Assembly (NCBI RefSeq): GCF_947501785.1 | Contig: NZ_CANMXB010000001.1 | Span: 2,356,001 to 2,420,000, forward strand | DNA length: 64,000 bases | Direction: 5' to 3' | From: an uncultured Litoreibacter sp. | Lineage (GTDB): Bacteria; Pseudomonadota; Alphaproteobacteria; Rhodobacterales; Rhodobacteraceae | Part shown: positions 9,097 through 17,290 of the stretch, one piece after another | Layout of the letters: every line of letters starts with the position of its first letter | Numbering within the stretch: position 1 is the stretch's first letter | The notes under the pieces: model-generated | Seen by the model: the letters and a program-made list of their open reading frames with translations, nothing else | The model's database searches: none | What the model was told of the DNA's origin: nothing | Translations under genes and position numbers: made by a program

Positions 9097-9990
9097 CTAA
9101 GGACCGCTTTGCCGTTTGACCTGCTGAGCAATGGAGCCTCCGAGGACATCCATGAGGGCGCGGACCCGTGCCGTCTTTCTCAAGTCGGAATGTGTCACCA
9201 TCCATAACTCAGTTTCGATTTCCGGAAGATCGTCACTGACACAGATCAACGCTGCAGCGGGATCGCCGAGGTATCGCGGCAAGACGCAAAGGCCTTGCCC
9301 GGCCTGTGCCGCGGCAAACATGCCTAGTACGCTATCGACTCTGTGCTTGCAGTGTGCATCTAGACCACGTTTTGTCATCCAGCTCGTCAGTTCCGGGTAA
9401 ATCATTGCTCCATCTGGGCCGATCCAGGGGAAGTCCTCAAAGCGCAGCCCGCTCACGTCATCGGGCAGGATACTTTTGGCTCCGTAAACGGCAAAGTTCA
9501 GGGTCGCGACCTTTCGACCGAACAGAGCTTCCGACGGTTTTGACGTCGGCCGAATGGCCACGTCGGCCTCACGCCGGGAAAGGTCATAGAGGTGGTTTGA
9601 GACCGACACCTCCAGCAAAACCTCAGGGTAACTCCTTTGAAACGACGCTAAAAGCGGTGACAACAGGCCGACCAACAATGAATCCAACGTCGTCAACCTG
9701 ACGGTACCGCTTGGCCTCAGGTCCTGACCGATGATGCTCCGTTCAACCTCATTCACTTGTGCGGCTATTTTGCGACCGGCGGCGGCAACCTCTTCTCCTG
9801 CCAACGTAGGCGTGTATCCTGTCCTGCCACGCTGAAACAAGCTCACGCCCAGTTTCTGCTCGATGGCATTCAACCGGCGGAACACCGTTGCATGGCTGGA
9901 TCCCAGAATGCGCCCGGCACCAGACAAAGAGCCAGCGTCGAAAATGGCCAGGACCAGACGCAAATCATCCCAAGAGGTTGTGCTGTTCAT
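9097..9990 (-). CDS. LysR-family transcriptional regulator
   Basis: A 297-residue regulator. An N-terminal winged helix-turn-helix (about 6-65, with LSGAGRILGSSHATVFRRLN) precedes a periplasmic-binding-protein-like effector domain. The start is set at ATG 9990 (MNSTTSWDDLRL), where family alignment begins; the longer frame upstream runs across the divergent promoter. It is transcribed away from the reductase/RidA/C45 operon that starts 96 bases further on, the classic layout for a LysR protein controlling the neighbouring operon. The inducer is unknown. Confidence 0.85.
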   Translation of the reverse strand: MNSTTSWDDLRLVLAIFDAGSLSGAGRILGSSHATVFRRLNAIEQKLGVSLFQRGRTGYTPTLAGEEVAAAGRKIAAQVNEVERSIIGQDLRPSGTVRLTTLDSLLVGLLSPLLASFQRSYPEVLLEVSVSNHLYDLSRREADVAIRPTSKPSEALFGRKVATLNFAVYGAKSILPDDVSGLRFEDFPWIGPDGAMIYPELTSWMTKRGLDAHCKHRVDSVLGMFAAAQAGQGLCVLPRYLGDPAAALICVSDDLPEIETELWMVTHSDLRKTARVRALMDVLGGSIAQQVKRQSGP

Positions 9991-10086
9991 TTTTGCAAAG
10001 CCGGTTCTCAAAGTCATCGAATTGATTGGCCAAAGTGAACATGTTGATCTGCCGAGGAACAAGCCTTTTCTTACGGACAAAATCCC

Positions 10087-10815
10087 ATGCACGCACATAT
10101 CGTATTCTGCCACCCCGAGTCCGGATCTTTCACCGGGGCGCTGAAAGACGTCGCCATCCAAAAACTGCAGGCGCTTGGGCACAGTGTTTCGGTCTCTGAT
10201 CTTCACGCGGAGGGCTTTGACCCCGTCGAAAGGGCCGAACACTATGCCTTGCGCAAGGAACCAGACTGGTTCTCAGCAATGATCGAGCAGCGGCATGCAA
10301 GCAATACGGATACGCTGCCCGGAGATGTTCTTCGCGAGATTGAGCGGCTGGAAAAGGCCGATCTAGTGATCCTGCAGTTCCCTCTTTGGTGGCACAGCCA
10401 GCCTGCTATGCTGAAAGGCTGGTTCGATCGAGTGTTCGTCAGTGGCAAGACCTATACCAGCGGAATGCGATATGACCGCGGCTACTTCAAAGGCCGGAAC
10501 GTGATCTGCTGTGTTCCCGTCGGCGCGCCAGAGGCTGCGTTTGGCGGTGGTGGACGCGGCGGCGATGTCGAAGCGATGTTCTGGCCAATCCACTACTCGC
10601 TTTACTACATGGGTTTCACGGTTCTGCCGCCCTTTCTAGCCTACGGGATACAAAACTATGCGGGTGTGACGCTGTTGGATGACGAAGCTTTCAGGAAGCA
10701 TCTGGAAGACTACAAGGCCAAATGGGCCGACCAATTGGAGCATCTTGGCGACCTCAAACCGATTAAATTCCCCGGCTGGAATGACTGGGATGAACTCGGA
10801 CATCAAAAGACATGA
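10087..10815 (+). CDS. NAD(P)H:quinone reductase (NQO1/MdaB-type flavodoxin fold)
   Basis: A 242-residue flavoprotein. The flavodoxin-like fold is shown by HIVFCHPESGSFTGAL (phosphate-binding loop region) and the family hallmark FPLWWHSQPAMLKGWFDRVF. Members carry out two-electron reduction of quinones or related electrophiles using FAD or FMN. It is the first gene of an operon; its TGA overlaps the ATG of the next gene (ATGA at 10812-10815). The physiological substrate is probably linked to the RidA and C45 proteins encoded next, but cannot be read from sequence. The divergent LysR gene is the likely regulator. Confidence 0.82.
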   Translation: MHAHIVFCHPESGSFTGALKDVAIQKLQALGHSVSVSDLHAEGFDPVERAEHYALRKEPDWFSAMIEQRHASNTDTLPGDVLREIERLEKADLVILQFPLWWHSQPAMLKGWFDRVFVSGKTYTSGMRYDRGYFKGRNVICCVPVGAPEAAFGGGGRGGDVEAMFWPIHYSLYYMGFTVLPPFLAYGIQNYAGVTLLDDEAFRKHLEDYKAKWADQLEHLGDLKPIKFPGWNDWDELGHQKT

Positions 10816-12005
10816 CGCTGCCTGACACTGGCAGCCAAGCTTTGCGCTGTCGCGAGATGATCTGGGTCGGAGGGCAGGCAGATCGCGATGACTTCGGCAG
10901 CATTCGCACCCCAGGAGACATGCCCGAACAGATGAAAGGGGCAATCGGACGGATCGAGCGGGAATTGACCCTAAACGGGGCGGCGCTGGAAGACCTTGTC
11001 TTTCTGCTTTGTTTTTATGCGGAGGATGGCAGTGGCGATGAACACACTGTTTGTGCCCAACTTGCAGACTGCCTGCCTGACGGTGTGAAAACAGCTGTCA
11101 ATCTGGTGCCTGTGCCACGTCTTATGGATGTGCAGCAGCTGGTTGAGATAGAGGGCTATGCCATGCGCCACCCGAACGGTGATTTGATGCCGCGCAGCTA
11201 TGCGGTCAGCAAACCGGTACAAGACGCCAGCGAAAAGTTCTGTCCTGCCATCCGGTGTGGCAAGATGATCTTCGTGTCAGGCCAAGCTCCGATACACACA
11301 GACGGCGCCGTTCATGCGCCCGGCGACATCGTCGAGCAGACCCTGTTTGAGATGGTACAAATTGAAAGGATACTTGCCCAATTCGGCGCGGGCTTCGCTG
11401 ATGTGGTTAAAAGCAACCGCTGGTATTCCGGCAGTGCTGTTGTCGAAGACTTTGAACCTGCGGCCCTGGCCTGCGCACGTTTCTATCCAGAGCCTGGTCC
11501 GGCGGCCACCGGAATTCTCGTTCCCCGATTTTCGGACCCAGACGTGACAATCAAACTCTCTTGCGTTGCGATGCTTGGGGAAGACGGGCGACATCTGACA
11601 CGCCAGCATGTTTGGCCCGAAGGGCATTGGGACTGGACGATCAAACTGCCTTACAAACACGGCATAAAATGCGACAAGATGATTTTTGTCGGTGGTCAGG
11701 TCGCGCTCGACACGTCCGGCCAAGCAATTGAGGTCGGCGACCTCCCAGCACAGGTCGAGCGTTCCTTGCGCCATATTCAAACTGTTTTGGATAGGTTCGA
11801 AGAACCTGCGGCCCAGCTGTGCAAGCTGACAACCCTGTTTCGGCAAGAAACTTCGAGCGATATTGCATCGCCCGTTCAGGATATCGGGTTGGTTTTGAAG
11901 GCTGCGCCCATAAACACGCAAATCCCGCTACCTGCACTCGCCTATCCGGGGTTGGAGGTGGAGATCGAAGCCTTTGCCATGCTGGATCGGAGTAAACCGT
12001 CATGA
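10812..12005 (+). CDS. Triple-domain RidA/YjgF/Rid-family fusion protein
   Basis: A 397-residue protein made of three RidA-like domains in a row: about 5-120 (REMIWVGGQAD to VEIEGYAM), 128-255 (GKMIFVSGQAP to LSCVAML) and 270-392 (DKMIFVGGQVA to EIEAFAML). Free-standing RidA proteins are about 130 residues and form homotrimers, so this may be a covalently linked pseudo-trimer (inference). The Arg that binds the imine carboxylate in canonical RidA is not seen at the equivalent point of any domain, where KTAV, AATG and INTQ occur. Classic 2-aminoacrylate deaminase activity is therefore doubtful. Both neighbours overlap it by four bases (ATGA), implying translational coupling. Confidence 0.8.
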   Translation: MTLPDTGSQALRCREMIWVGGQADRDDFGSIRTPGDMPEQMKGAIGRIERELTLNGAALEDLVFLLCFYAEDGSGDEHTVCAQLADCLPDGVKTAVNLVPVPRLMDVQQLVEIEGYAMRHPNGDLMPRSYAVSKPVQDASEKFCPAIRCGKMIFVSGQAPIHTDGAVHAPGDIVEQTLFEMVQIERILAQFGAGFADVVKSNRWYSGSAVVEDFEPAALACARFYPEPGPAATGILVPRFSDPDVTIKLSCVAMLGEDGRHLTRQHVWPEGHWDWTIKLPYKHGIKCDKMIFVGGQVALDTSGQAIEVGDLPAQVERSLRHIQTVLDRFEEPAAQLCKLTTLFRQETSSDIASPVQDIGLVLKAAPINTQIPLPALAYPGLEVEIEAFAMLDRSKPS

Positions 12006-13132
12006 AAACCGAGGATATGAAGGTGATTGCGGTCAGTGGTACGCCACATCACCGTGGAAAACAGATCGGCGCGTCGCTGTGCGATGACATCCACATGATC
12101 ATTAAGAAGCGTGATCGCGCCATCGCGGCTCGTGGCTATGCTCCGAGCGATTATTGGGCGGCCTTCGAACAATGCTGTGATTTCGTGCCAAACATTGAGC
12201 GATGGACACCGCGTCTTGCGCGCGAGGTCGAGGGGCTTGCTGAGGGGGCACAGCTTGATCTGAACGAAGCGTACCGACTGCAAATGCTGGACGAAGACTG
12301 GTTCTTTGACGCCTATCATTATGCCTCGATTCCGCAATCAGCGCATAAATGCACGACGTTCGCCGTGACTGGAGGCGCAGGCACGCCAACCTTTGCGGGT
12401 CAAAATATGGATATCCATCATTTCGTCGATGGCCATCAGGTCTTGGTACGGATTGCCAATGAACTCGGCTCGGGCGCATGTTTGATCTTTACGTATGCCG
12501 GTCTCATGGGCCTGATGGGTCTCAACAACGCACCACTTGGCATCAATTGCAACACACTGATGCAGCTTGGTTTCAACCCCACAGGTGTGCCGGTATCCTT
12601 CATTGTCCGCCATGTTCTGTCTTTGCAAACACTGAAGGAGGCAGAGGATTTCCTGCGTAATGTGCCGCACGCATGCGGTCAGACCTATACGCTGTCTTCG
12701 GAGGACGCAGGGCTGTGCCTTGAATGTGGACCCAGCTCTGTCGTTGCGCACAGGCCGCAATCCGATAGGCGCCTTTGTCATACCAACCACCCTTTGTCGA
12801 ACGGGGATACCAACCAGTTTGAGCTGCGCAATGCATCAGCTGGATGTGCCATGCCACTAGTTTCCCACAATTCCAAAGCCAGGCTGACGTCAATTCAAGA
12901 TCGAATTTCCGATCCCCAATCGCCCGTTACACTGGACAAGCTGATGCAGGCACTTCGTGCAAAGGACGATCCAAAGAATCCGGTGAGCCGGGAGCAAGGC
13001 TCGGCACTTGATACCAACAACATAGGGTTCACGGCTGGATCGGTGATCTATGAAATTTCCGGTCAGCCGATTTTATATTACGCTGCGGGTCCCCCTAGCA
13101 TCTCAGAGTTCCGACGGGTTTCTTTTGAGTGA
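12002..13132 (+). CDS. C45-family Ntn-hydrolase (acyl-CoA:6-aminopenicillanate acyltransferase-like)
   Basis: A 376-residue protein. An N-terminal part with RGKQIGASLCDDI, typical of C45 proteins, leads to the likely autocatalytic cut before Cys117 in AHKCTTFAV, which would become the N-terminal nucleophile. Then come GQNMDIHHF and LMGLMGLNNAPLGINCNT, matching the AAT core where the substrate pocket and oxyanion hole lie. The family hydrolyses or transfers acyl groups on amides; in bacteria most members have unknown substrates. It is the last gene of the LysR-controlled operon, coupled to the triple-RidA gene by an ATGA overlap. No signal peptide is seen, so it is probably cytosolic. Confidence 0.78.
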   Translation: MKTEDMKVIAVSGTPHHRGKQIGASLCDDIHMIIKKRDRAIAARGYAPSDYWAAFEQCCDFVPNIERWTPRLAREVEGLAEGAQLDLNEAYRLQMLDEDWFFDAYHYASIPQSAHKCTTFAVTGGAGTPTFAGQNMDIHHFVDGHQVLVRIANELGSGACLIFTYAGLMGLMGLNNAPLGINCNTLMQLGFNPTGVPVSFIVRHVLSLQTLKEAEDFLRNVPHACGQTYTLSSEDAGLCLECGPSSVVAHRPQSDRRLCHTNHPLSNGDTNQFELRNASAGCAMPLVSHNSKARLTSIQDRISDPQSPVTLDKLMQALRAKDDPKNPVSREQGSALDTNNIGFTAGSVIYEISGQPILYYAAGPPSISEFRRVSFE

Positions 13133-13629
13133 ATGCTACGCGTATGGAGTGAAGCGGACATAGGGTTTGATAGTTGGAACGGCGGCAAAGTTTCGCATTT
13201 TACCAGTTCACGCTCGCCGCAACGAACAGCAATGCTTCCCGGACCCGCCCTTCGTGACTTGCGCGGCGAAAGTGCTGGAAGAGCCCAATCTACCGAATTT
13301 CTGTATCGCAGCGAAAGTTTGGTTTCGGGAAACAAACACAATTGAACTCGTGATCACGACCCATTGCAAACGTTGAACTGACCCGTCTTCGATACGTGCA
13401 ATTTCCATACAGCAGACGTTGGTCGAAGTTCCCGCGTCGTTGTCGTTTAGCCTCTTTGACGGATTCTCCGTACAAGTTGACCGAACACGGTTTTCGTCAA
13501 TCAGTTTCGCATATCAGCATCTGCTCAGGATGATCGTAAGCATTGTTGCAATGAGTGTAGAAGGCGAACCAATGCGATCTTCTTAGCCCGGTCGTCGCCA
13601 TCGAAAACGTATCGATGCGCGAAATACAG
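13133..13629. other. 497-bp stretch without a gene
   Basis: No frame here has coding character on either strand. Around 13170-13345 the sequence has segments (GGCGGCAAAGTTTCGC and similar) resembling the gap sequence near 22410, so it may be a worn copy of a dispersed repeat. The last 150 bases lie downstream of the leftward EEP gene. Confidence 0.4.
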
Positions 13630-14661
13630 CTATGTCGAAGCTTGGAAGCAGCCGGTCACGGGGTGGTGATCCGTGTCTGCGAACCCAAGATCCGCCGTTG
13701 AAACGCTTTTCACCACAACATTTGGCGAACAGACGAACCCGTCAATAATTGCGGTGGCGTTTTTTCCGGCGACGTAGGGGGCGTTCAAGGACCGAACGGT
13801 TGGGGTTTTTGTGTCCAACGCAAATGACCACCCCTCGTTCAAGGAGTTTTCAGGGAAGTTGATGACCTGCAGCTTTTCTGGTACGCCAGTGTGCTGGCCA
13901 GGATCTGTCGCGGTCAGGCGCATGTTCCAGTCGCCTGCAATCACAACGCAATGTCCTTGATCATATTCATGCTGGGCAAGCTGCAACAGCTTCTCGAGTT
14001 GCCCCATTCGGGTGCGGATGTCTGGGTCGAATGCTGACAGATGGATGTTGAACACGACCCAGTCGCGCCCGGTCTCACCTATGCTGATGCGGTTTATCAA
14101 ACTTCCGTAGTGTTTTGTCAGCCCGCCGAAGAAATAGGTGCTGTCTTTTGGGAACAAGACAGCTTCACAGGACTTGATGTTGACGCGCGCATGGACGGAC
14201 ATGCCATGCTCGATCTTTAAGTACTGCGGCACGAGAACGGACTTCATGTCAGCCCAAAACAGGTTTTGTCGATTGCTCAAGGCAGCTTCGATCGTGTCAC
14301 GAAGCCCAACGCCCCGGGTCAAAAAACCTGCATTGGCACTTTCTTGTAGGCAAATCAAATCGGCCGATTGGCCCGCCAAACGCTGTGCGATGCGTTGCGC
14401 GGCCAAGGTGATGTCCATGGACGAAAGAGCGCGCATGGATCGCCCCTTATCAACAATACTGTCCGCATCCTTGCCCAATGCCCCATACCCAATATTCCAT
14501 GTCAAAACTGTCAGCGTTTCGCTTGCCGCATGGAGGTTGGTCGGGGGTGTCGGGGAATGGATCGGCCCGACATACGGTGATGTGCGACGATTGGCGACGA
14601 AGACCGCCCGGCAATAGATCGCGGCACCAATCAAGATGACCGAGAGGAGGGTCAATATCAT
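13630..14661 (-). CDS. Membrane-anchored endonuclease/exonuclease/phosphatase (EEP) family protein
   Basis: A 343-residue protein with an N-terminal membrane helix (about 1-20) and an EEP domain facing the periplasm. Core motifs are in order: LTWNIGYG, LICLQES with the metal-binding Glu, NIHLSAFD, AGDWNM, and DTDHHPV near the C-terminus with the catalytic His. EEP enzymes cut phosphodiester bonds in nucleic acids, phosphoinositides or sphingomyelin. The pairing with a patatin-like lipase gene (its ATG is one base after that gene's TAA) favours a lipid or phospholipid substrate, but this is inference. Confidence 0.8.
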   Translation of the reverse strand: MILTLLSVILIGAAIYCRAVFVANRRTSPYVGPIHSPTPPTNLHAASETLTVLTWNIGYGALGKDADSIVDKGRSMRALSSMDITLAAQRIAQRLAGQSADLICLQESANAGFLTRGVGLRDTIEAALSNRQNLFWADMKSVLVPQYLKIEHGMSVHARVNIKSCEAVLFPKDSTYFFGGLTKHYGSLINRISIGETGRDWVVFNIHLSAFDPDIRTRMGQLEKLLQLAQHEYDQGHCVVIAGDWNMRLTATDPGQHTGVPEKLQVINFPENSLNEGWSFALDTKTPTVRSLNAPYVAGKNATAIIDGFVCSPNVVVKSVSTADLGFADTDHHPVTGCFQAST

Positions 14662-14662
14662 A

Positions 14663-15970
14663 TTACGTGCCCGATGCCGCCGCGGGGAAATGTAGCTCTA
14701 CAAGGTCTTCTGCGGCAGCCGCAATCAATTCGCGGTTGCTGCGCGAAATCTTGAACGCGGTGGGTATCTTGGCCAGATGCTCTGCGGGCGTGGCGCTTTG
14801 AGCACGGTCGGCTGGCGTTGCAAATTTCCAGGTATCCCAGCTAAGCCATCGTGGGTGCGGCGGGGTGCCGGATTGTGTCAGCCGCGCGATATCCATGTAG
14901 TTGAAATCGACAAAGTTGATGTTCATGCCGTGCTTTTCACCAAGCACATCAAACATCGTTTCGCGATGCGATGTTGCGTAAACGGTCAGCACGTCCACCA
15001 GACGTGTGACATCGCGGCTCCAAATGCTGATATCAAGTGTGTTTTTGGACAGGGTGCTGTCCAGCTGCATACCTGCGTTGAACCCATAAATGGTCGCTGT
15101 CTGCCCCGGACCTCGCGCGTAGATCGCCTCTCGCAATGTCTCAACGCCCGGGTTCTCAAAGACACCACCATCGCCCAGATGCCAGTACTGCGGAGGCTTT
15201 CCATCGGCCTGTGTCAGCTCAATCGTGGTTGGCCCAAGATATGGTGGAAAGGCCGCTGACGTGGCAACGGCAAGGGTTACGGGAAAGTCATCTGGTGTCG
15301 GGCGAAGATGACCTATTTCGGAAAATGACATGGACCGCAGGCGGGGCGGCAGCGCGCTTGGTGCTTCGGCATCATCAGGCGACGGCAGAACCCCGTTGCC
15401 AAGGGTGACACGCTGTCCAGTATCATAGCTAACCGTGTTAAAGAAAAAGCTGCGGTTGGCAGGTAGATCGCCGACTGTTGCTGACCCGATGAAATCGGGC
15501 CGTGCAAGGGCCTCTTGCAAGGACGTCAACCGCCGCGACGGGCTGAAAGCCCGAAGCGGCTTGCGCAGTTGCCCCATCTGCACATCCCAAAAATAATCAT
15601 GTGCGACAACGTCCTGCATCTGGTCAAAGTAATCGTTTGCCGGGTCCGTGTCCGGCACCGGATGAAGTGCGAGGTAGGACGCAGGAAAACCGCCGCCACT
15701 GACGCTGGACACGTGTGTCACCGCCGACAACAAACCGCGTTCATGCAAGGCCTTCATGCCCGCGGCACCAAAGACGGCCGCACGCGCACCGCCGCCCGAC
15801 AAAGCAAGACCGACAAATGGTTGATCTGTTTGATCGACGACATGCGCGCCAAACTGTGCTCTAACGCGGGTTCTAAAATGTACTTTGAGCGGTGCGATGA
15901 AGCCATTCAATACGGCCAAAACAATGACGCAAACCGCGACGATCAACAGACCCCAGAAAACCCAACCCAT
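14663..15970 (-). CDS. Patatin-like phospholipase with N-terminal membrane helix
   Basis: A 435-residue protein with one N-terminal transmembrane segment (about 5-27). The patatin motifs are complete: the oxyanion loop LSGGGARAAVFG, the nucleophile elbow SSVSGGGF, and the catalytic Asp in LGDGGVFENPG. It should be an acyl hydrolase acting on phospholipids or lysolipids. ATG 15970 is preferred to an in-frame TTG 12 bases upstream because GGAACGG precedes it. It is co-transcribed with the EEP gene downstream; together they could strip acyl and head groups from the same lipid (inference). Confidence 0.8.
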   Translation of the reverse strand: MGWVFWGLLIVAVCVIVLAVLNGFIAPLKVHFRTRVRAQFGAHVVDQTDQPFVGLALSGGGARAAVFGAAGMKALHERGLLSAVTHVSSVSGGGFPASYLALHPVPDTDPANDYFDQMQDVVAHDYFWDVQMGQLRKPLRAFSPSRRLTSLQEALARPDFIGSATVGDLPANRSFFFNTVSYDTGQRVTLGNGVLPSPDDAEAPSALPPRLRSMSFSEIGHLRPTPDDFPVTLAVATSAAFPPYLGPTTIELTQADGKPPQYWHLGDGGVFENPGVETLREAIYARGPGQTATIYGFNAGMQLDSTLSKNTLDISIWSRDVTRLVDVLTVYATSHRETMFDVLGEKHGMNINFVDFNYMDIARLTQSGTPPHPRWLSWDTWKFATPADRAQSATPAEHLAKIPTAFKISRSNRELIAAAAEDLVELHFPAAASGT

Positions 15971-16178
15971 TCGCCGTTCCAATCATAATTGCTAAAAAAA
16001 TTCGCCCGATTGGATTTAGCGTGACGTGGCTTCGACGAACACGCAATCGCAATTTGCCCGCTTGGGGATGGAAACTCTTACCTAACGTCAGCTTTTGCTA
16101 CCGCACCTCCCAAATGGGAGATGCCGCCCCGTCCGACGCTCTCTAGGTCTTTGGTCATCACATCGAAGAGAGAGAATT

Positions 16179-16502
16179 ATGTCAGACTTCATTCAATACC
16201 TAACCAGCCTCGGGACTTACGAAAGCATCGGGGTTCTTGGGTTCTTTGCCTACATCACAGCGTTCGGTGCCGTGCAGCTTGGTTGGCTGGATGGCAACAG
16301 CAGCGCCTACACGCTTCTCAATGTGCTGGCCGCATCCCTTGTCGCCGTTAGCCTTCTGCGGGACTTCAACCTTGCTTCAGCGCTGATCCAATGCAGCTGG
16401 ATCGTCATCGGTCTGGTCGGGTTGTCGTTGCGGGTCTGGAAGTCTTGGCCCAGCACGCGCCGGGTTTTGACTGCCACTCTTGAAACAGAGGTGCAGTCAT
16501 GA
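16179..16502 (+). CDS. Small three-helix membrane protein, CBU_0592-like
   Basis: A 107-residue protein with three closely packed hydrophobic helices. The stretch LGWLDGNSSAYTLLNVLAA, then RDFNLASALIQ and SWIVIGLVGL, follows the pattern I associate with the CBU_0592-like membrane family, whose function is unknown. GAGAGAG is placed well before ATG 16179. Its stop overlaps the start of the LysE exporter gene (ATGA), so the two are translationally coupled and may work together. Confidence 0.65.
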   Translation: MSDFIQYLTSLGTYESIGVLGFFAYITAFGAVQLGWLDGNSSAYTLLNVLAASLVAVSLLRDFNLASALIQCSWIVIGLVGLSLRVWKSWPSTRRVLTATLETEVQS

Positions 16503-17110
16503 CCTTTGCAGATACATTTTCCTATTTCGTCACTCTAATCGCAATCGCGATTGCGCCGGGACCGCTTCTTTTGCTGTTGATGACCCGTGCCGCCAGTAAC
16601 GATGTCAAAGGCGCGTTCGGGTTCGCATTTGGAACGGCCTTGGGCAGCTTGACGATCATGACCGCTGTTTGTTTTGGCATGAGCGTGTGGCTGAGCAATA
16701 CACCAGAGGTACTGTCTTACAGCAAATACATCATGCTGGCCTACATCCTCTGGATTGCGCGAGATATCTGGAAGGGCGGGTTCGATTTTGACACAACTGT
16801 CAAACCGCGCCGTTCTGGCCTGTGGCTGGCAGTTACGGCGGGTTTTGTGACCTGCATCTTGTCTCCCTATATGCTGGTCTTGTTTCCGCTGGTTCTGCCA
16901 GAAGTCCTGGACATCACGGAGATTCAGATGCCGGGCTACCTGATCATTGCATTTGCGACCTTCGCGGCTGAGGCCACAGCGGCCGTGCTGGTGATCTGTT
17001 TGGCAAAACAGGTGACCCGATTGGTGCGCTCTCAGCAATCCATGATGATCATGAACCGGTCTCTCGCAACTCTTTTGGTTGCTGGCGGTGGATGGATGGC
17101 CTTGGCCTGA
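16499..17110 (+). CDS. LysE/RhtB-family amino-acid exporter
   Basis: A 203-residue, largely hydrophobic protein with about six predicted helices. The LysE/RhtB hallmark lies in the first loop (IAIAPGPLLLLLMTRA), followed by a glycine-rich second segment (GFAFGTALGSLTIM). Members export amino acids or analogues across the inner membrane. The gene overlaps the small membrane protein upstream by four bases. The substrate is not predictable. Confidence 0.8.
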   Translation: MTFADTFSYFVTLIAIAIAPGPLLLLLMTRAASNDVKGAFGFAFGTALGSLTIMTAVCFGMSVWLSNTPEVLSYSKYIMLAYILWIARDIWKGGFDFDTTVKPRRSGLWLAVTAGFVTCILSPYMLVLFPLVLPEVLDITEIQMPGYLIIAFATFAAEATAAVLVICLAKQVTRLVRSQQSMMIMNRSLATLLVAGGGWMALA

Positions 17111-17290
17111 CACCGAACGGTTTCGCGTTGCCGAAGGGCGTACTTCCTGATGGCCCTTTCGGACTACTGGTGTGTTTGTGATCGATGATGTGATCTTAGC
17201 GAACACAGACACACCACATTTTTCTGTTAACTATTGCTTGTGCTGTTCCTGCCGTAGAGAGTTGGCCGGTTGCATATTGGAATTTTCGTT

